This document shows, piece after piece, positions 39,777 to 51,481 of a stretch of DNA of 64,000 nucleotides. The DNA comes from Paramecium sonneborni (taxonomy: Eukaryota; Ciliophora; Oligohymenophorea; Peniculida; Parameciidae), in contig CAJJDN010000055.1 of NCBI GenBank assembly GCA_905182985.1, positions 152,344 through 216,343 on the forward strand. Reading direction: 5' to 3'. The notes under the pieces were generated by a model. The model searched no databases. It was given only the letters and a program-made list of their open reading frames with translations, and was not told the DNA's origin. A program made the translations under genes and the position numbers. How positions within the stretch are numbered: position 1 is the stretch's first letter; each line of letters opens with the position of its first letter.

Positions 39777-41540
39777 ATGTACAATCCAGTTGAGTACTAT
39801 TATTCAAATGATTACTATATATCTCAAATAACTAAACCAGAAGTTGGTAGAACTAATACATCCTATTCACCCAGAAAACTTATCATGGGATATTGGAAAA
39901 AAGACTATAAATAATTTATGAAATAAAGAACAATGAATTTAGAATCAAAAGAAATACAACCTCATTTGGTAAAGCATAAAGGTATCAAATAATCATTCAC
40001 TCGATTGGCAGAATCAATTTTAAATGTTAGTAATTGTTTTGAAAATATTCCAAATAGATAAACAAAAACAGATAGATTTGTTTAAAAATTAAAAAATAAA
40101 ATTACCACTCCCTCACCATCACATTTTAAAGTAAATAATAATGAGACTCACAAAGTTCCAGGAAGAATTTATAAGGGAACGCTTCTCAAAAATTTTGATA
40201 ACACTTCTAATTAGATTGATAACTCTTACATTTTGGATTCAAAAAAGGAATTTGGATTCTAATCAATAAGTCCTAAAAGTACTAAGAAAGATCGTAGTCA
40301 AGAATAGTTTCGATTAAAATAAAAATAGATTTCTAACACTGATTAAATTGTAACACCCCTCAAAAATCTTAGATAATAATTAATGATTAGAAGATCTACT
40401 TTGAACAATACAAATTCTACAACTTCTTTTAAAAAAAATACTTATAACATTGTTGATGACAAAATTGAAGGCATGAAACTTGACTGTTTATTAATTAAAC
40501 CTTGTCCAAATAATATTAGCAATTTGGTTATGATTCAATTCGAAAATGTGTTAGGTTATGATGAATCCAGTTTTTTTGGATTATAACCTGATTTTATTGG
40601 TAGTAAATAACATGAAGAATATTTAGTAATAAGAGATCATTATTTTTAAAGAGCTACATCCAATTCCTCCTTTTATATACACAAAAACATCAAAGAACTT
40701 TTCAATTCCATATGTAGGGTTTATTAGGTAGGAATTTACACTCTTAATTATTCACAAATTCTTAAAGATCTAATCAATGAAAAAAAATTAAAAATTAATG
40801 GTGCTTTTTAAATCCTTGATTATAAAATAGACACTTTTGTAGTTGATATTTCGAATGTCTTGACTAATTTCAAAATTAAAAACCCTCAGTTGTTAATTTT
40901 TATTCAACCCTTCAAATTACTTAATAAGTAAGAATACTTCATTCCTAATCATACTAAAATTCCTTATTATGATTATTATGGATAGAGATTCTTCATGCCA
41001 TATACTAAATCAATACATCCAAATTAATATAGACTTTTAGCATTACCTAATTTAGCTATGTAAAGTTTATTTAAAAATGAAGAATAAAATAATGGATTTG
41101 TGTAAATCAATTATTTTATAGAATAATTTACTCTGGCTTTGTAAAGTGAAAGCAATTTTGCCCAATTTCTTAACAAAAGTTAAAATAGAATCAAATCTAT
41201 CAATCAATCTTCATATTTTAGATAAATTAAATAAAGATTGTTATAATAAGTGTATTTTATTGATTAATTAAACTTTAATCATGATAAATATGATGACATT
41301 GAATTTAAAAAAAAAGAAATTTTAGATCGATCCTCTTTGAAGATTGAAAATGCCAAACAAATGGAAATTATGTTAAATGATATAACAAATAGAAACAAAG
41401 AAATACTTGAAAAACAACGAAATTACAAATGTGATCACAAAAACAATCTGTCTTAACTACACTAAGAATTGTAGTAATAATTACTTAGATTAAATTATTG
41501 TGAAATGTTTGTAGATTCATGCTACTACTTACCATATTGA
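39777..41540 (+). CDS. Hypothetical protein with C-terminal coiled coil, 587 aa
   Basis: An intronless ORF starting MYNPVEYYYSNDYYISQ. The frame is open back to an earlier ATG at 39741 that overlaps the upstream TGA (39742-39744); I prefer 39777 because eukaryotic start/stop overlap is unusual. The first 200 residues are basic and Ser/Thr/Asn-rich, probably disordered. The middle (EGMKLDCLLIKPCPNN, MIQFENVLGYDESSFF) could be a diverged PAS-like fold, since LGYDESSFFG resembles the PAS helix/strand boundary; this would match the PAS in the neighbour, but it is inference. The last 80 residues (SSLKIENAKQMEIMLNDI onward) form a coiled coil. Stop at 41538-41540, 48 bp from the convergent V-ATPase gene. 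Confidence 0.7.
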
Positions 41541-41588
41541 TGTTTATAATTTTTATTTATTTTTTTATTTATTCTATGTACTTTCCAA

Positions 41589-42343
41589 TCATTTTCTAAA
41601 TAAACCATTTCTAATGTCTGGCAAAAACTCTTACAATGAAAGCTCCAATCTATCATCAAGTGTATTTGAACATACAATTCGACTATTTGCACAACTAAGT
41701 ACAACTCCACCCAATCTACTATGAATCTATTTTATACATAGGTTTCCCATTTTTCTCTGTTAAGTATTGACTTTGATTGATGCTAAGTGTTGTTTTGAAG
41801 TCTTTTGTAGTCTCTCTTTTGATGATCTATTGAAATTCCACTTGACACTCACTCAAAATTGATCCTACTAATTGTACATCTTATTCCAAACATGTTAATT
41901 CAATACGAGGTTCCAATAATTTTATCATTCCTTATACAATCAAATTTTTCAATAATTCTTTATATACACTTTAATTTTAGATCAATTAAGCCATCTTTTA
42001 ACGAACTTCTTCTTTAAGTCTTTGAATTAATTCAAAACGTGCTTACATCTTTGATAATCTTGATTAATTAATTTTTGATGATCGTTGTCTAAACGAAAAT
42101 ATTTAATATTTTTACATTCTTTTTTCGATTGTATATGATTCAATTTTCTTTTTATATTCTTCAATGATTCTTTCTTTTTATTGATTAAGAAGCTTGTTTT
42201 TTTCAATTCTAAATTATTAAGCAGCCATATCTTTAATTTGTTCAGACTTCTCTGTAGCCTAAACAAATTATTCTAATAATCACCTCAGCTTTAATTGCAT
42301 TAACCATCTTTTTTACTCTCTCTTGAGGATTAAAATCTGCCAT
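41589..42343 (-). CDS. VMA4: V-type H+-ATPase subunit E
   Basis: 226 residues, the canonical length. Subunit E forms the peripheral stalk that ties the V1 head to the membrane sector, so it is needed for acidifying vacuoles, acidocalcisomes and contractile-vacuole membranes. Start MADFNPQERVKKMVNAIKAE; a long N-terminal helix (ERIIEEYKKKIESYTIE), the central YKELLKNLIVQGMIKLLEPR, and the C-terminal GGVVLSCANSRIVCSNTL and RLELSLQEFLPDIRNGLF are all family hallmarks. Introns at 42259-42283 (25 nt, starts GTG instead of GTA), 42089-42115 (27) and 41716-41737 (22). Skipping the last intron would destroy the conserved C terminus. Convergent with the hypothetical gene ending at 41540. Confidence 0.93.
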
Positions 42344-42591
42344 ATTAAATAATTTATTGAAATATAAAATCTATTCAATATTTATATAATTTGCATAATT
42401 TATAATAAATATCTTTTAAACTATGCTTCTAATTTACATTAGACTATACATTTTTATATAAAAAGTAATTAAATTCATTATACACACATAAAATAAATTT
42501 TATTGCCTCTTGTGTTAATTTACTTCTATGTTACATTATTTAGTATTAATAAGTTGTGATTTATTGATAATTAAGAACTATTTTTGATTAA

Positions 42592-43640
42592 ATGAAAATG
42601 CTTTTATAAGATTATGAAAGTGCAAAATAAGCTACTTAATAATTAGAATAAGTAATCTTCAAAGAAATTCAGATTCAAATATGTTTCTTCAGTAACAAAG
42701 TTGATTATTCTTTATTTAATTTTTACTTATAAAGACTTTTCTAAGTGTAAAAGGTTTCTTAATGGTATAAGTATTGGATATTATTCTCTTAATAAGAGAG
42801 TCTATTAACTTAAAAGAGGATATCATTTAAAAACGGATAAGGTAAATATTGAATTTATGCTCTTCATAAACACGATTAATGAAAAACACATCCTCAAATT
42901 ATCTTTGATTGTCAATTAGATAATAAAAAGAGATAATGATCTTTAAAAATGAAGTTTAAGAGATAACATTTAGATAAGATAAGTAGAGTGATATGATTTT
43001 TTGGAAAAAAACAAATAAATATTTCATATTGTTGTTATTGAATTCAGTGTGAATAGTTTCCAAGTGGAAAATCATCAATAGGTTATGGATAATAATATTC
43101 ACTATTTTCAAAAGTTTCTGATTCACTTTTGATTAGATTTACAAAATTAGCTGAATGAGATTCAGATATATTTTCTTTCCATTAAATGATTTATTTATTT
43201 TTGGAATATACTATGGATAATACTGCAAAATATTACATTCCATTCGCTTATGGATTAAAGAGAGAATAGAGGATTCTTAATCGGTTGCCTTGATCTGCAT
43301 TAAGTTTAAGGATTCATAATGTTTTTATATTCTTAAAGGGATGCTTCTATGCTTCTTAATCTTTTTCTAAAGCTTGAATTAAAAGAAGCCTTCAGATTCA
43401 TCATCTTCAATCATTTTTTTATTAATTTAATGTCTAATATCTAAAAGGATATCTTAGAGAATTTAAGCATATATAATTTTAAAGATATTATAAATGATAT
43501 TAATAACTCATCATTGAAAGGAGAAATAAGATTAGATTGTAGATTAGATAATTATAATTACGATGACAACATTGGAAAAAGTGTTTATAAAATAATAATA
43601 ATAATGGTAGAATATATATATATGTAAATTCTAACATTTA
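42592..43640 (+). pseudogene. Broken gene, function unknown
   Basis: Two clearly protein-like pieces lie on this strand. One starts MKMLLQDYESAKQATQQLE at 42592 and runs about 86 codons to a TGA near 42851. The other (for example DASMLLNLFLKLELKEAF, then SNIQKDILENLSIYNF) runs up to about 43620. The second frame can be followed back to about 43050 with only two in-frame TGA codons (near 43134 and 43188). No standard tiny introns join the parts. It is therefore either a decaying gene or a region with sequence errors. Its 3' end approaches, and may overlap, the minus-strand gene ending at 43657. Confidence 0.35.
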
Positions 43641-43656
43641 TTTCATTGGATTGCTA

Positions 43657-44205
43657 TCATTTGAAGAAATATAATTTATCCTAAATATCAAATGTAAGAT
43701 TACAAATTTAGCAAATAATTCTTTACTTTAACTTGAATGTGTTGTAGAGTTATAAATAAGATGCAAATAATATCCAATTTCTTCTTTAATTCTCTCTTAC
43801 CATAATGGATATTCTTTCAATTAATCTAAGAGATCAATATATTTATTAATAGCTTCTTCTAAATGATGTTCATATGTAAATGTTGTATGTTCACTTCTAA
43901 ACCAAGTGTTATGAGTGGCAATTTCTTTTGTTAATTCCAAATATAATGATCTGTATTCCCATGTTAATCTATGTAATTCAAGAATGAATGAATATAACTT
44001 CTCAAATTGAGTAAATTTCTATTTTGCCAATTCATATTAGTTCACTTCACTAATTATATGATATATAAAATTACAAAGATTCTAATCTTGGAGTCCAATT
44101 TCTAGCAATATGAGAATAAAATCTACATTCATAGTATGTCATAGGATCTCTTTCTAAGAATCCTTCTTCAGGATCTTAAAATCCAGCCTTACACATTTCA
44201 GTCAT
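43657..44205 (-). CDS. Small hypothetical protein, aromatic-rich, 166 aa
   Basis: Start MTEMCKAGFQDPEEGFLERD; introns 44050-44074 (25 nt) and 43681-43703 (23 nt); stop 43659-43657. Helical throughout and rich in Tyr, Trp, Phe and Glu (CRFYSHIARNWTPRLES, LELHRLTWEYRSLYLEL, YPLWQERIKEEIGYYLHLI). No signal peptide or membrane segment. I do not recognise the family. The clean two-intron structure and exact codon count indicate a real gene. It is divergent from the gene at 44452 (246 bp between starts). Confidence 0.65.
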
Positions 44206-44451
44206 TATTCTATCCACTTACACTATTAATAAATTGATCTCTATTAATACATACATGAATAATTAATAACTCTACTCTTTATGAAATAAGAAGCAAATCT
44301 AGTTACAATGGACATCCTTCTTTATTTTAATAAATTAATATAAATATCAATAGTATATTCAATGTATATCAAGTTGATATTTTTTTTGGTATTAAAATTA
44401 ATTACTAATTTTATCTTAAATTATTAAATTTAAGTGCATAAATATATTAAA

Positions 44452-45084
44452 ATGGGTCCAGTCTGTTCTGCCAGAAAACATAAAGCAAAAACTCTAAAAT
44501 AAAATGATGAATTTAGAACCACCAATTAACCAGGTTTAGAAGCTACATCTTTAGCAGGATAATCTCTTCCTTTAGAAATCAAAAATTAATCTAACTTAGA
44601 ATAATTGGTATAAGATCTTATGTAGCTCTTTAAAAGATTCTCAATGTTTTTTGATCTTGTTGGCAATCTAGATTAACTTCCATAATTAACTAGAGATAAA
44701 CTTAATAATTGCATTATAATCAAATAAAATATTTCTATTATCATCCAAAATAATGTGAAAAGAGTCATGAGAGAATAACAAATCATTAAACGAATTGATG
44801 AATCAGATTATTATATTATTTATAATGATCGAAAATTTGCTACTACATTCAACTAATTGATGTCTAAATTGGCTAATGTCATATTAACTGATCTTAAACC
44901 AGATGAAGATTTTTAATCTGCTTTTCCAATCTTAGCAGTTTCATTTGAGGAGGAAGCCTAAAAAATTAATAATATAGTTGAAAAGTTTAAAAACAATATA
45001 ATTTTTTCAATTCGAAAAGGAAGTTCATAACATTCACTCTCTATTCCATAATAATAAGCAAATAGAAAATCTTCCCAATAATGA
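44452..45084 (+). CDS. Hypothetical protein, possible N-acylated adaptor, 210 aa
   Basis: An intronless ORF, start MGPVCSARKHKAKTLKQ. A Gly at position 2 with Cys5 and following basic residues is compatible with N-myristoylation plus palmitoylation, but Pro at position 3 makes this uncertain. The body is helical (LMQLFKRFSMFFDLVGNL, VKRVMREQQIIKRIDES) and the tail is Ser/Gln-rich. No catalytic motif and no family recognised. Stop TGA 45082-45084, just upstream of a duplicated block. Confidence 0.65.
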
Positions 45085-45143
45085 AAATTTATCAATAATA
45101 ATCTATTAATTCAGTTTATCCAAATCTATATTTTTTTGTTTTT

Positions 45144-47258
45144 ACTAATGGTAATATATCAATTCTTATTTTTATTTAATTATATAGCAAATTTAAATAT
45201 TTAATAGTTTTTTTGGCAATAAAAACAATATTTTAAATTGGAATGTTACTCTATAAACCTGGGTAAGCATACTTAAAAATTTTTTTAATATAATATTTTT
45301 ATAAAATTACTGTTTATGAACGAAGAATAAAATTAATATCAGGATAGCATTATTAATAAAAGCCAACTAGAAAATAATCTCAAAGATCTTCTAGAGAGGA
45401 TTTTATAAAATGCTGAAAAATTCATTGATACTAGAGAAGAGTTCAACTAAATAGAAGTAGAACTAATAGATTATGAAAATTTATCCCATTTGATAGGAAT
45501 AATAAAGGCAGTGTTTACTAATTGATGATAAAATTTGAAAAGAAATTATCGTAAGTAGTCATAGACATATAATAAAAGAACAGAGGAAAAGTATGAAAAA
45601 TTAGAATAAACAATGATAAAGTATGATGTAGAAATACGAAATCATATAAGAGTAATAAAAACCTTTATTAAAGATTGAATAACAACTTAAATTATATGTT
45701 GAATCAATTTAAACTAAATTAGATGAAAGCGAAATAAATAGAGCTGAATTATTAAATACAACGAAATAACTAATTAGTGTAAAATATTCACAATTATTTA
45801 GAATTTAAAAAAAGAAAATTAAACTTATCATGAAGTCTAAGAGAAGCTAAAAAACGAAATTTATTATTTAAAATAAATAATTAATGGTCTAGAGAAAGAG
45901 AATAAAAGAAAATCTTTAGATTTAAGTCAAAGAGAGTAATAAATACAGAATTCAAAAGCATTTTAATAACCAATCCCTTAACCATTTCAATTAGAAAGTA
46001 GTTGATAATTATTAAATTAGACTAAAAGATTGAAAAATCTTTTTCAGAATATAAAGGAAATTTAAAATAATAATTAGAAAAAGTAATAAAAATAGATAAT
46101 AATGAGATTCCAATCAAATCTTAATAATATAATATTATTAATTATTGTAATTCAATGAATAAAGTTATATAAAAAATAATTTAACAAAAGGAAGGTTATA
46201 NACTAATGGTAATATATCAATTCTTATTTTTATTTAATTATATAGCAAATTTAAATATTTAATAGTTTTTTTGGCAATAAAAACAATATTTTAAATTGGA
46301 ATGTTACTCTATAAACCTGGGTAAGCATACTTAAAAATTTTTTTAATATAATATTTTTATAAAATTACTGTTTATGAACGAAGAATAAAATTAATATCAG
46401 GATAGCATTATTAATAAAAGCCAACTAGAAAATAATCTCAAAGATCTTCTAGAGAGGATTTTATAAAATGCTGAAAAATTCATTGATACTAGAGAAGAGT
46501 TCAACTAAATAGAAGTAGAACTAATAGATTATGAAAATTTATCCCATTTGATAGGAATAATAAAGGCAGTGTTTACTAATTGATGATAAAATTTGAAAAG
46601 AAATTATCGTAAGTAGTCATAGACATATAATAAAAGAACAGAGGAAAAGTATGAAAAATTAGAATAAACAATGATAAAGTATGATGTAGAAATACGAAAT
46701 CATATAAGAGTAATAAAAACCTTTATTAAAGATTGAATAACAACTTAAATTATATGTTGAATCAATTTAAACTAAATTAGATGAAAGCGAAATAAATAGA
46801 GCTGAATTATTAAATACAACGAAATAACTAATTAGTGTAAAATATTCACAATTATTTAGAATTTAAAAAAAGAAAATTAAACTTATCATGAAGTCTAAGA
46901 GAAGCTAAAAAACGAAATTTATTATTTAAAATAAATAATTAATGGTCTAGAGAAAGAGAATAAAAGAAAATCTTTAGATTTAAGTCAAAGAGAGTAATAA
47001 ATACAGAATTCAAAAGCATTTTAATAACCAATCCCTTAACCATTTCAATTAGAAAGTAGTTGATAATTATTAAATTAGACTAAAAGATTGAAAAATCTTT
47101 TTCAGAATATAAAGGAAATTTAAAATAATAATTAGAAAAAGTAATAAAAATAGATAATAATGAGATTCCAATCAAATCTTAATAATATAATATTATTAAT
47201 TATTGTAATTCAATGAATAAAGTTATATAAAAAATAATTTAACAAAAGGAAGGTTATA
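45144..47258. repeat. Direct duplicate flanking N at 46201 (assembly overlap)
   Basis: 45144-46200 recurs as 46202-47258 (offset 1058). The first copy gives a truncated gene, the second a complete one. Confidence 0.9.
45316..46200 (+). pseudogene. 3'-truncated first copy of coiled-coil gene (artefact copy)
   Basis: Has the same start and introns as the gene at 46374 but runs into N 46201 before its C terminus. It is present only because of the contig-end duplication. Confidence 0.85.
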
Positions 47259-47443
47259 GATTTTATGGATAAAAATTAAGAAACAAAAATAATTCACTTT
47301 CTAATATAAAAGATGTGATATAAAATATCTCTGTTTAAGATAGAAAAAGAGGATTAGGCAGTTAAACTATTTCAAAAAATAGTTCATTATAGAACAGTTA
47401 AGTTATTAAAAATAAAAGTATCTAAAAATATATATAAAATTGA
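46374..47443 (+). CDS. Coiled-coil protein of unknown function, 323 aa
   Basis: Start MNEEQNQYQDSIINKSQLE. Four introns: 46571-46600 (30 nt, starts GTTTA), 46710-46731 (22), 46837-46859 (23) and 47056-47078 (23). After removal the CDS is exactly 324 codons. The protein is almost all Glu/Lys/Gln-rich helix (EEKYEKLEQTMIKYDVE, NEIYYLKQIINGLEKEN), typical of a coiled-coil structural or basal-body protein. The tail is basic and Ser-rich (DRKRGLGSQTISKNSSLQ). No motor or membrane domain. The first intron removes two consecutive TGA codons, which supports it despite its unusual 5' end. Confidence 0.7.
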
Positions 47444-47590
47444 TATAGAAAATGAAAATTTGAATAAATGTAAAAGTTCTAGAAGAGCTAATATTGGATA
47501 AAAATTAATAATGATGGAATCTTAAATAAAATTAACTTGTTGAATTAATTATTTATTGTTTTAAAAAAAAATAATAAAATAAAGTCATAA

Positions 47591-48370
47591 TCACTTCTTT
47601 ATTTTATTTATTGATTGACGCCAAAATTGAGCACTTTCTTGAATTTCATTAATTAATTTCCATTTTGAAAGTGTGGTTCTTACAGGATTGACTACAGATG
47701 TTCTTTTGTTTTCTTATGAATTTGATTATTTTGTTCGTTTTTTCTTATTTTTTCTAATAGCCATTCTTTAATTGATAGCATTATTTTAATCTTGAAGTTA
47801 TTTCTTAATGACAGAATCATATTCTTTTGAAATTTAATCATACTCTTATAAGAGTGAATTCATATCACCTTTTTAATCTTACTTTCTTTCTTAAACCTCC
47901 ATACAAATTTCTTTTTCTTTAGCTTAATGCTTTTTAAATACACTAAATCTCATTTTAGAATTAGAGTCAGAATTTTATTGTAAAAATGGTCGATTAAATC
48001 TTTATTCTTCATTAATTTTAAGCTAATCGAGTGCTTAAGTATTTATCAATGTAGTAAATCTATTCTAAAGAGCTGTTGATCTTTCATCATTATCCATCAT
48101 CAATTCTATAGTTTCTGGTCTACTCAATAAAAATTCCATTTTTTCTATGAAGTAATCTTTTAGAGGTTGTAAATTAGGTTCTAATTATTCTATTAAATAA
48201 CTATATATTTCTAGTAATTTTGTAACATGATCAATGCTGTAAAGTCTTTCATGAAATGCGGCTTCTAATTACAATAGAGTAGTTAATTATTCACTATCAA
48301 TAGATGATTTTTATTTCTTTTATTATTTTTCAGCTGATTTATATTTAGGTGAGCCCAATGCATTTTACAT
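47591..48370 (-). CDS. Hypothetical helical protein, 259 aa
   Basis: An intronless ORF starting MQNALGSPKYKSAEKQQ at 48370. Alpha-helical with conserved-looking stretches (LLQLEAAFHERLYSIDHV, YFIEKMEFLLSRPETIEL) and a basic middle (RMAIRKNKKKRTKQSNS). It ends ESAQFWRQSINKIKK. No family recognised. It lies 165 bp downstream of another minus-strand gene (48536-49205). The two might be parts of one gene, but no intron of normal length joins them. Confidence 0.7.
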
Positions 48371-48535
48371 TGCAGAAACGAATAACATTAATTATAATAT
48401 ATTTATAATTGATCATATAAAGTAAACAATTTCGATTATTAATTGTAGTAAATATTATTTGAATCAATAAAAATATATTATAATTAACATAGCATAATAA
48501 TAGAAAAAGTTTTTTAATCTGTTTACAAATCATTT

Positions 48536-49205
48536 TCAATAGTAGGTTACTGTGTTTTGATGTTGTTTGCTTATTTTTAATTCATTTGTTTTCTTTCCAG
48601 ATGCATGTATTAAGTTTTGATGATGACTTAAAACACTTTTAGGTATTTTATTTTTTAGTTAACCATTTGTAAGTATATCATGCGATGGAGGTGATTATGG
48701 TCCTTTAAATTAAAATCCATTTTAAGTCATTTCATGCATAAATAAATTAGCATCTGTTAATTTTGGTGATTTTGGTGATGTTGGTTCATTATTTATTTAA
48801 TATTTATTGAGTTCCTGAATAAATACAACATTCATTTTATCTTCTTGCATTGTTACTTTTGGAGAAATTTATTTGTATAAATAACCTGATCTAATTACAT
48901 TTTATCCATCTCCTTCTTTTGATGAAAATCGTTTTTATTTTTGTTATTGTTAATCATCTAAAAAAATATATAGAATGTTAACTTTTGGGTATCAGTAATT
49001 TTCCAGCGCTTGAAACCTTCTTGAGTTAAGAGTTATTTATCTCTGTTTATTTTTAAATGGTTTAGAGATTTCCCTTTAAAATATTGCCATCCTTTGTCAT
49101 AATTGAAGTCTTTCTACTTCCTGAGTTGATATTAGTAGCTTAAACATGTTCACTTAGACCTCTTTTTTCAATTACTAATTAATTTCTTGGTGATGAACTT
49201 TTCAT
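48536..49205 (-). CDS. Hypothetical low-complexity protein, 214 aa
   Basis: Start MKSSSPRNQLVIEKRGLSE; one intron at 48958-48982 (25 nt, starts GTT). It is Ser, Pro, Gln, Asn and Lys-rich, largely disordered, with Ser-Pro sites (EPTSPKSPKL, GPQSPPSHD) that could be phosphorylated by proline-directed kinases. No folded domain. Stop 48538-48536. It is 26 bp downstream of the next minus-strand gene. Confidence 0.6.
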
Positions 49206-49231
49206 ATATATATATAATTTAATCTTTATAT

Positions 49232-49929
49232 TCATATGGAAATTAACATATTATTTATAAGTTAATGAGAAATGAACAAGAAATTTTCAATATATCTTAA
49301 AAGTTGATTTCTATTGATTATAGAACTGATCTCCTTAACCTTTTTTATTTTATTTTATCTTAATTTTAAATTACAAATAATTACATTTTGTTCATTATCA
49401 CTTTATTAAAGAACTCTATTATATGGTTTTAAAGCTTATTACTCAACTATTTTAGTTTATTCATAAATTTATAGACTTTAAGGATATTTTTTTTTACCAT
49501 CATTTTTAATTACATTTGCTTTTTAATAACTTGTTAATAAATGACGAAAACTTTCATCATAATGTGTTGTTTTTGCTCTATCAGTATAAATTTAAAAACC
49601 TAAATAGTTTTGTTTCTTTTACAATCATTTTATATAGGAGAATTCTATTGATCTACAAAAGTCCTAATAGATTATGATTTTTTATGAGTTCGAGAGATTC
49701 CACATTCTTCATTACCTTCATTTACTTACATCTAAAATTATAAATAATTCTTTACTTTACTAATAGGTAAATTAATTCTATGATTAAAATCCTAAGATTT
49801 TTATGTACAAGCTCTATTTATAATAAATATTCGTTACTTTACTTAACGTTTAGGTTCTTTGTAAATACTCTCTGAATTTACATTGTAACGAATACTTTGT
49901 TGTATCCTTGATTATTGAGGTGAATTCAT
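49232..49929 (-). CDS. Hypothetical basic protein, 224 aa
   Basis: Start MNSPQQSRIQQSIRYNVN at 49929; one 23-nt intron (49600-49622). Without that intron the frame drifts into a low-quality reading; with it the protein continues FQIYTDRAKTTHYDESF. Basic and Gln-rich, with no membrane segment or known motif. Stop at 49234-49232. The three genes from 47591 to 49929 lie head-to-tail on the minus strand with short gaps. Confidence 0.6.
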
Positions 49930-50453
49930 TTTTTCAAGACTTGGATTAATAGTTCTTTATGAGTTTGCCTCAATTTATCTTTTCCTTTCACTTGCTTCAT
50001 ACTTATTTTTATAGTTATATGTATTATCTGGTGTATCAGAATGATCAAACACCTTTGAAGGAGAACAAAGAGTTTTATAGGATTATGTATTCTTATTCCT
50101 CAACCCATTCAAGACAGTTGGATGATATAATGGCTTTTACTTTTAAATTTATCTTAAATTAATACTTAACTTATATTTCCAATAGGAGTAGAATTCTCAG
50201 ACATTCTATTTGTTAGTTTCAAAAACGATTCATAATTATCGAATTTCTTCATAACAGATTAATTTAAATTTATCAAAAATTCTCAGCAGAAGTAATTTAT
50301 TTTTGTTTAATTTTGTCAACATAAATTACTTTTGAGAATGCTCTTTTATGATTTATATTAGCTGTATTTATTTAGATTGATTTTATTACTTCCAGTGCAA
50401 ATTTCGTCTAATTAATTTTATTTTTAGAATACATATACAAAAAATAATTATAA
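49930..50453. other. Divergent intergenic region
   Basis: 524 bp between two divergent start codons. Short open frames exist but look random. No RNA gene or named regulatory site seen. Confidence 0.4.
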
Positions 50454-50723
50454 ATGAGTAAAATGAAGCTGAAGCTCACTTAATCATAAAAAGATTTGAA
50501 TTCCAAATCTGATAAATCAAATTAAAGAAATCCATCATGGGAAATAGAATAAATGATGTCATCACCAGAAGTTAAGAAGTTTGAAGCCTTTTTATTTGAA
50601 TCAATTACTACTAAATAAAGACTCTCTATGAAATTTGCTTAATTTACTCCTGTTCCCACAAAAAGGAATGATATTAACGAGGATCAATTCAGTTGGAATT
50701 ACATTCGAAACAGTGATTAATGA
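50454..50723 (+). CDS. Small hypothetical protein, 89 aa
   Basis: An intronless ORF starting MSKMKLKLTQSQKDLN and ending DQFSWNYIRNSDQ. Lys/Ser/Gln-rich, with a short ordered-looking centre (SPEVKKFEAFLFESITTKQ). Composition is coding-like, with good Asp/Glu/Pro content compared with flanking DNA. No family recognised. TGA at 50721-50723. Confidence 0.55.
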
Positions 50724-51481
50724 TTAAACTTCTTATTTATTTTCCATTATAATAAAAACCATTATATTAATCACTTTATTAATCATCATTAAATTAGACA
50801 ATCTCTTTTACACAACTCTAAACTATATTTCTATAAATTAATTTATCAAATTTTTGAAGAATTATTATTTTTCAATGATTTTAGTATTAGACTAAATTAG
50901 AAGATTCATAGAGAATCCTAAAGAGATAATTAAATTGTTAAGAAGATTATTTAATATAATAAGAATAATCACTGAAATGCATAATGTTATTTGTTTTCTG
51001 AAATTGATATTTAATTAAATTAAATTAATTTAATATTTAAATAAAATTGGAATACTTTACATATAGAGAAAAATAAAACAGAAAATAAGGGAATTTATAA
51101 ATTCTTATCATTAAAATTATTTATTCATTATAAGATTATATATATTAACTATAATTCTTTAACTCTTAAGTTTATTTTATGTTAAAATAACTAAAATTTT
51201 AATTAAATTAAAGGATCTCTATTAATTTTAATAGTTGAAGTATGATTTAGAAAATTGTATTTAATAATTTTCTATAATTTTCAATTATATATATACTGCT
51301 TCAAATCAATATCATTTTTATTAAATTAATGAAGAGCGAACAATTAAAAATATAATGTGATTCATTAATGATAAATTTTGCATTAAAAAAATTAATTAAT
51401 TAAAAAAAAAAGGACATAAATATTTGGAATTTATGGATTTTTTGAAAAGTGATAAAAATTGATTTTTTATTTAGACAATCA
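50724..51481. other. AT-rich intergenic region
   Basis: 758 bp, extremely AT-rich. A plus frame from the ATG at 50877 is open for 160 codons, but its product is almost entirely I, L, K, N, Y and Q with no domain. Because TGA is the only stop and G is rare, this is close to chance expectation. I see no supported gene here. Confidence 0.5.

Noticed and set aside
48345..48539. Minus-strand frame MKMICKQIKKLF between two hypothetical genes
   Set aside because: Very AT-rich with random I/N/Y/L composition, lying in the spacer and overlapping the start of the 48370 gene in another frame.
50877..51359. 160-codon open frame in the intergenic region
   Set aside because: With TGA as the only stop in G-poor DNA this length is near chance, and the product has no domain or normal composition.
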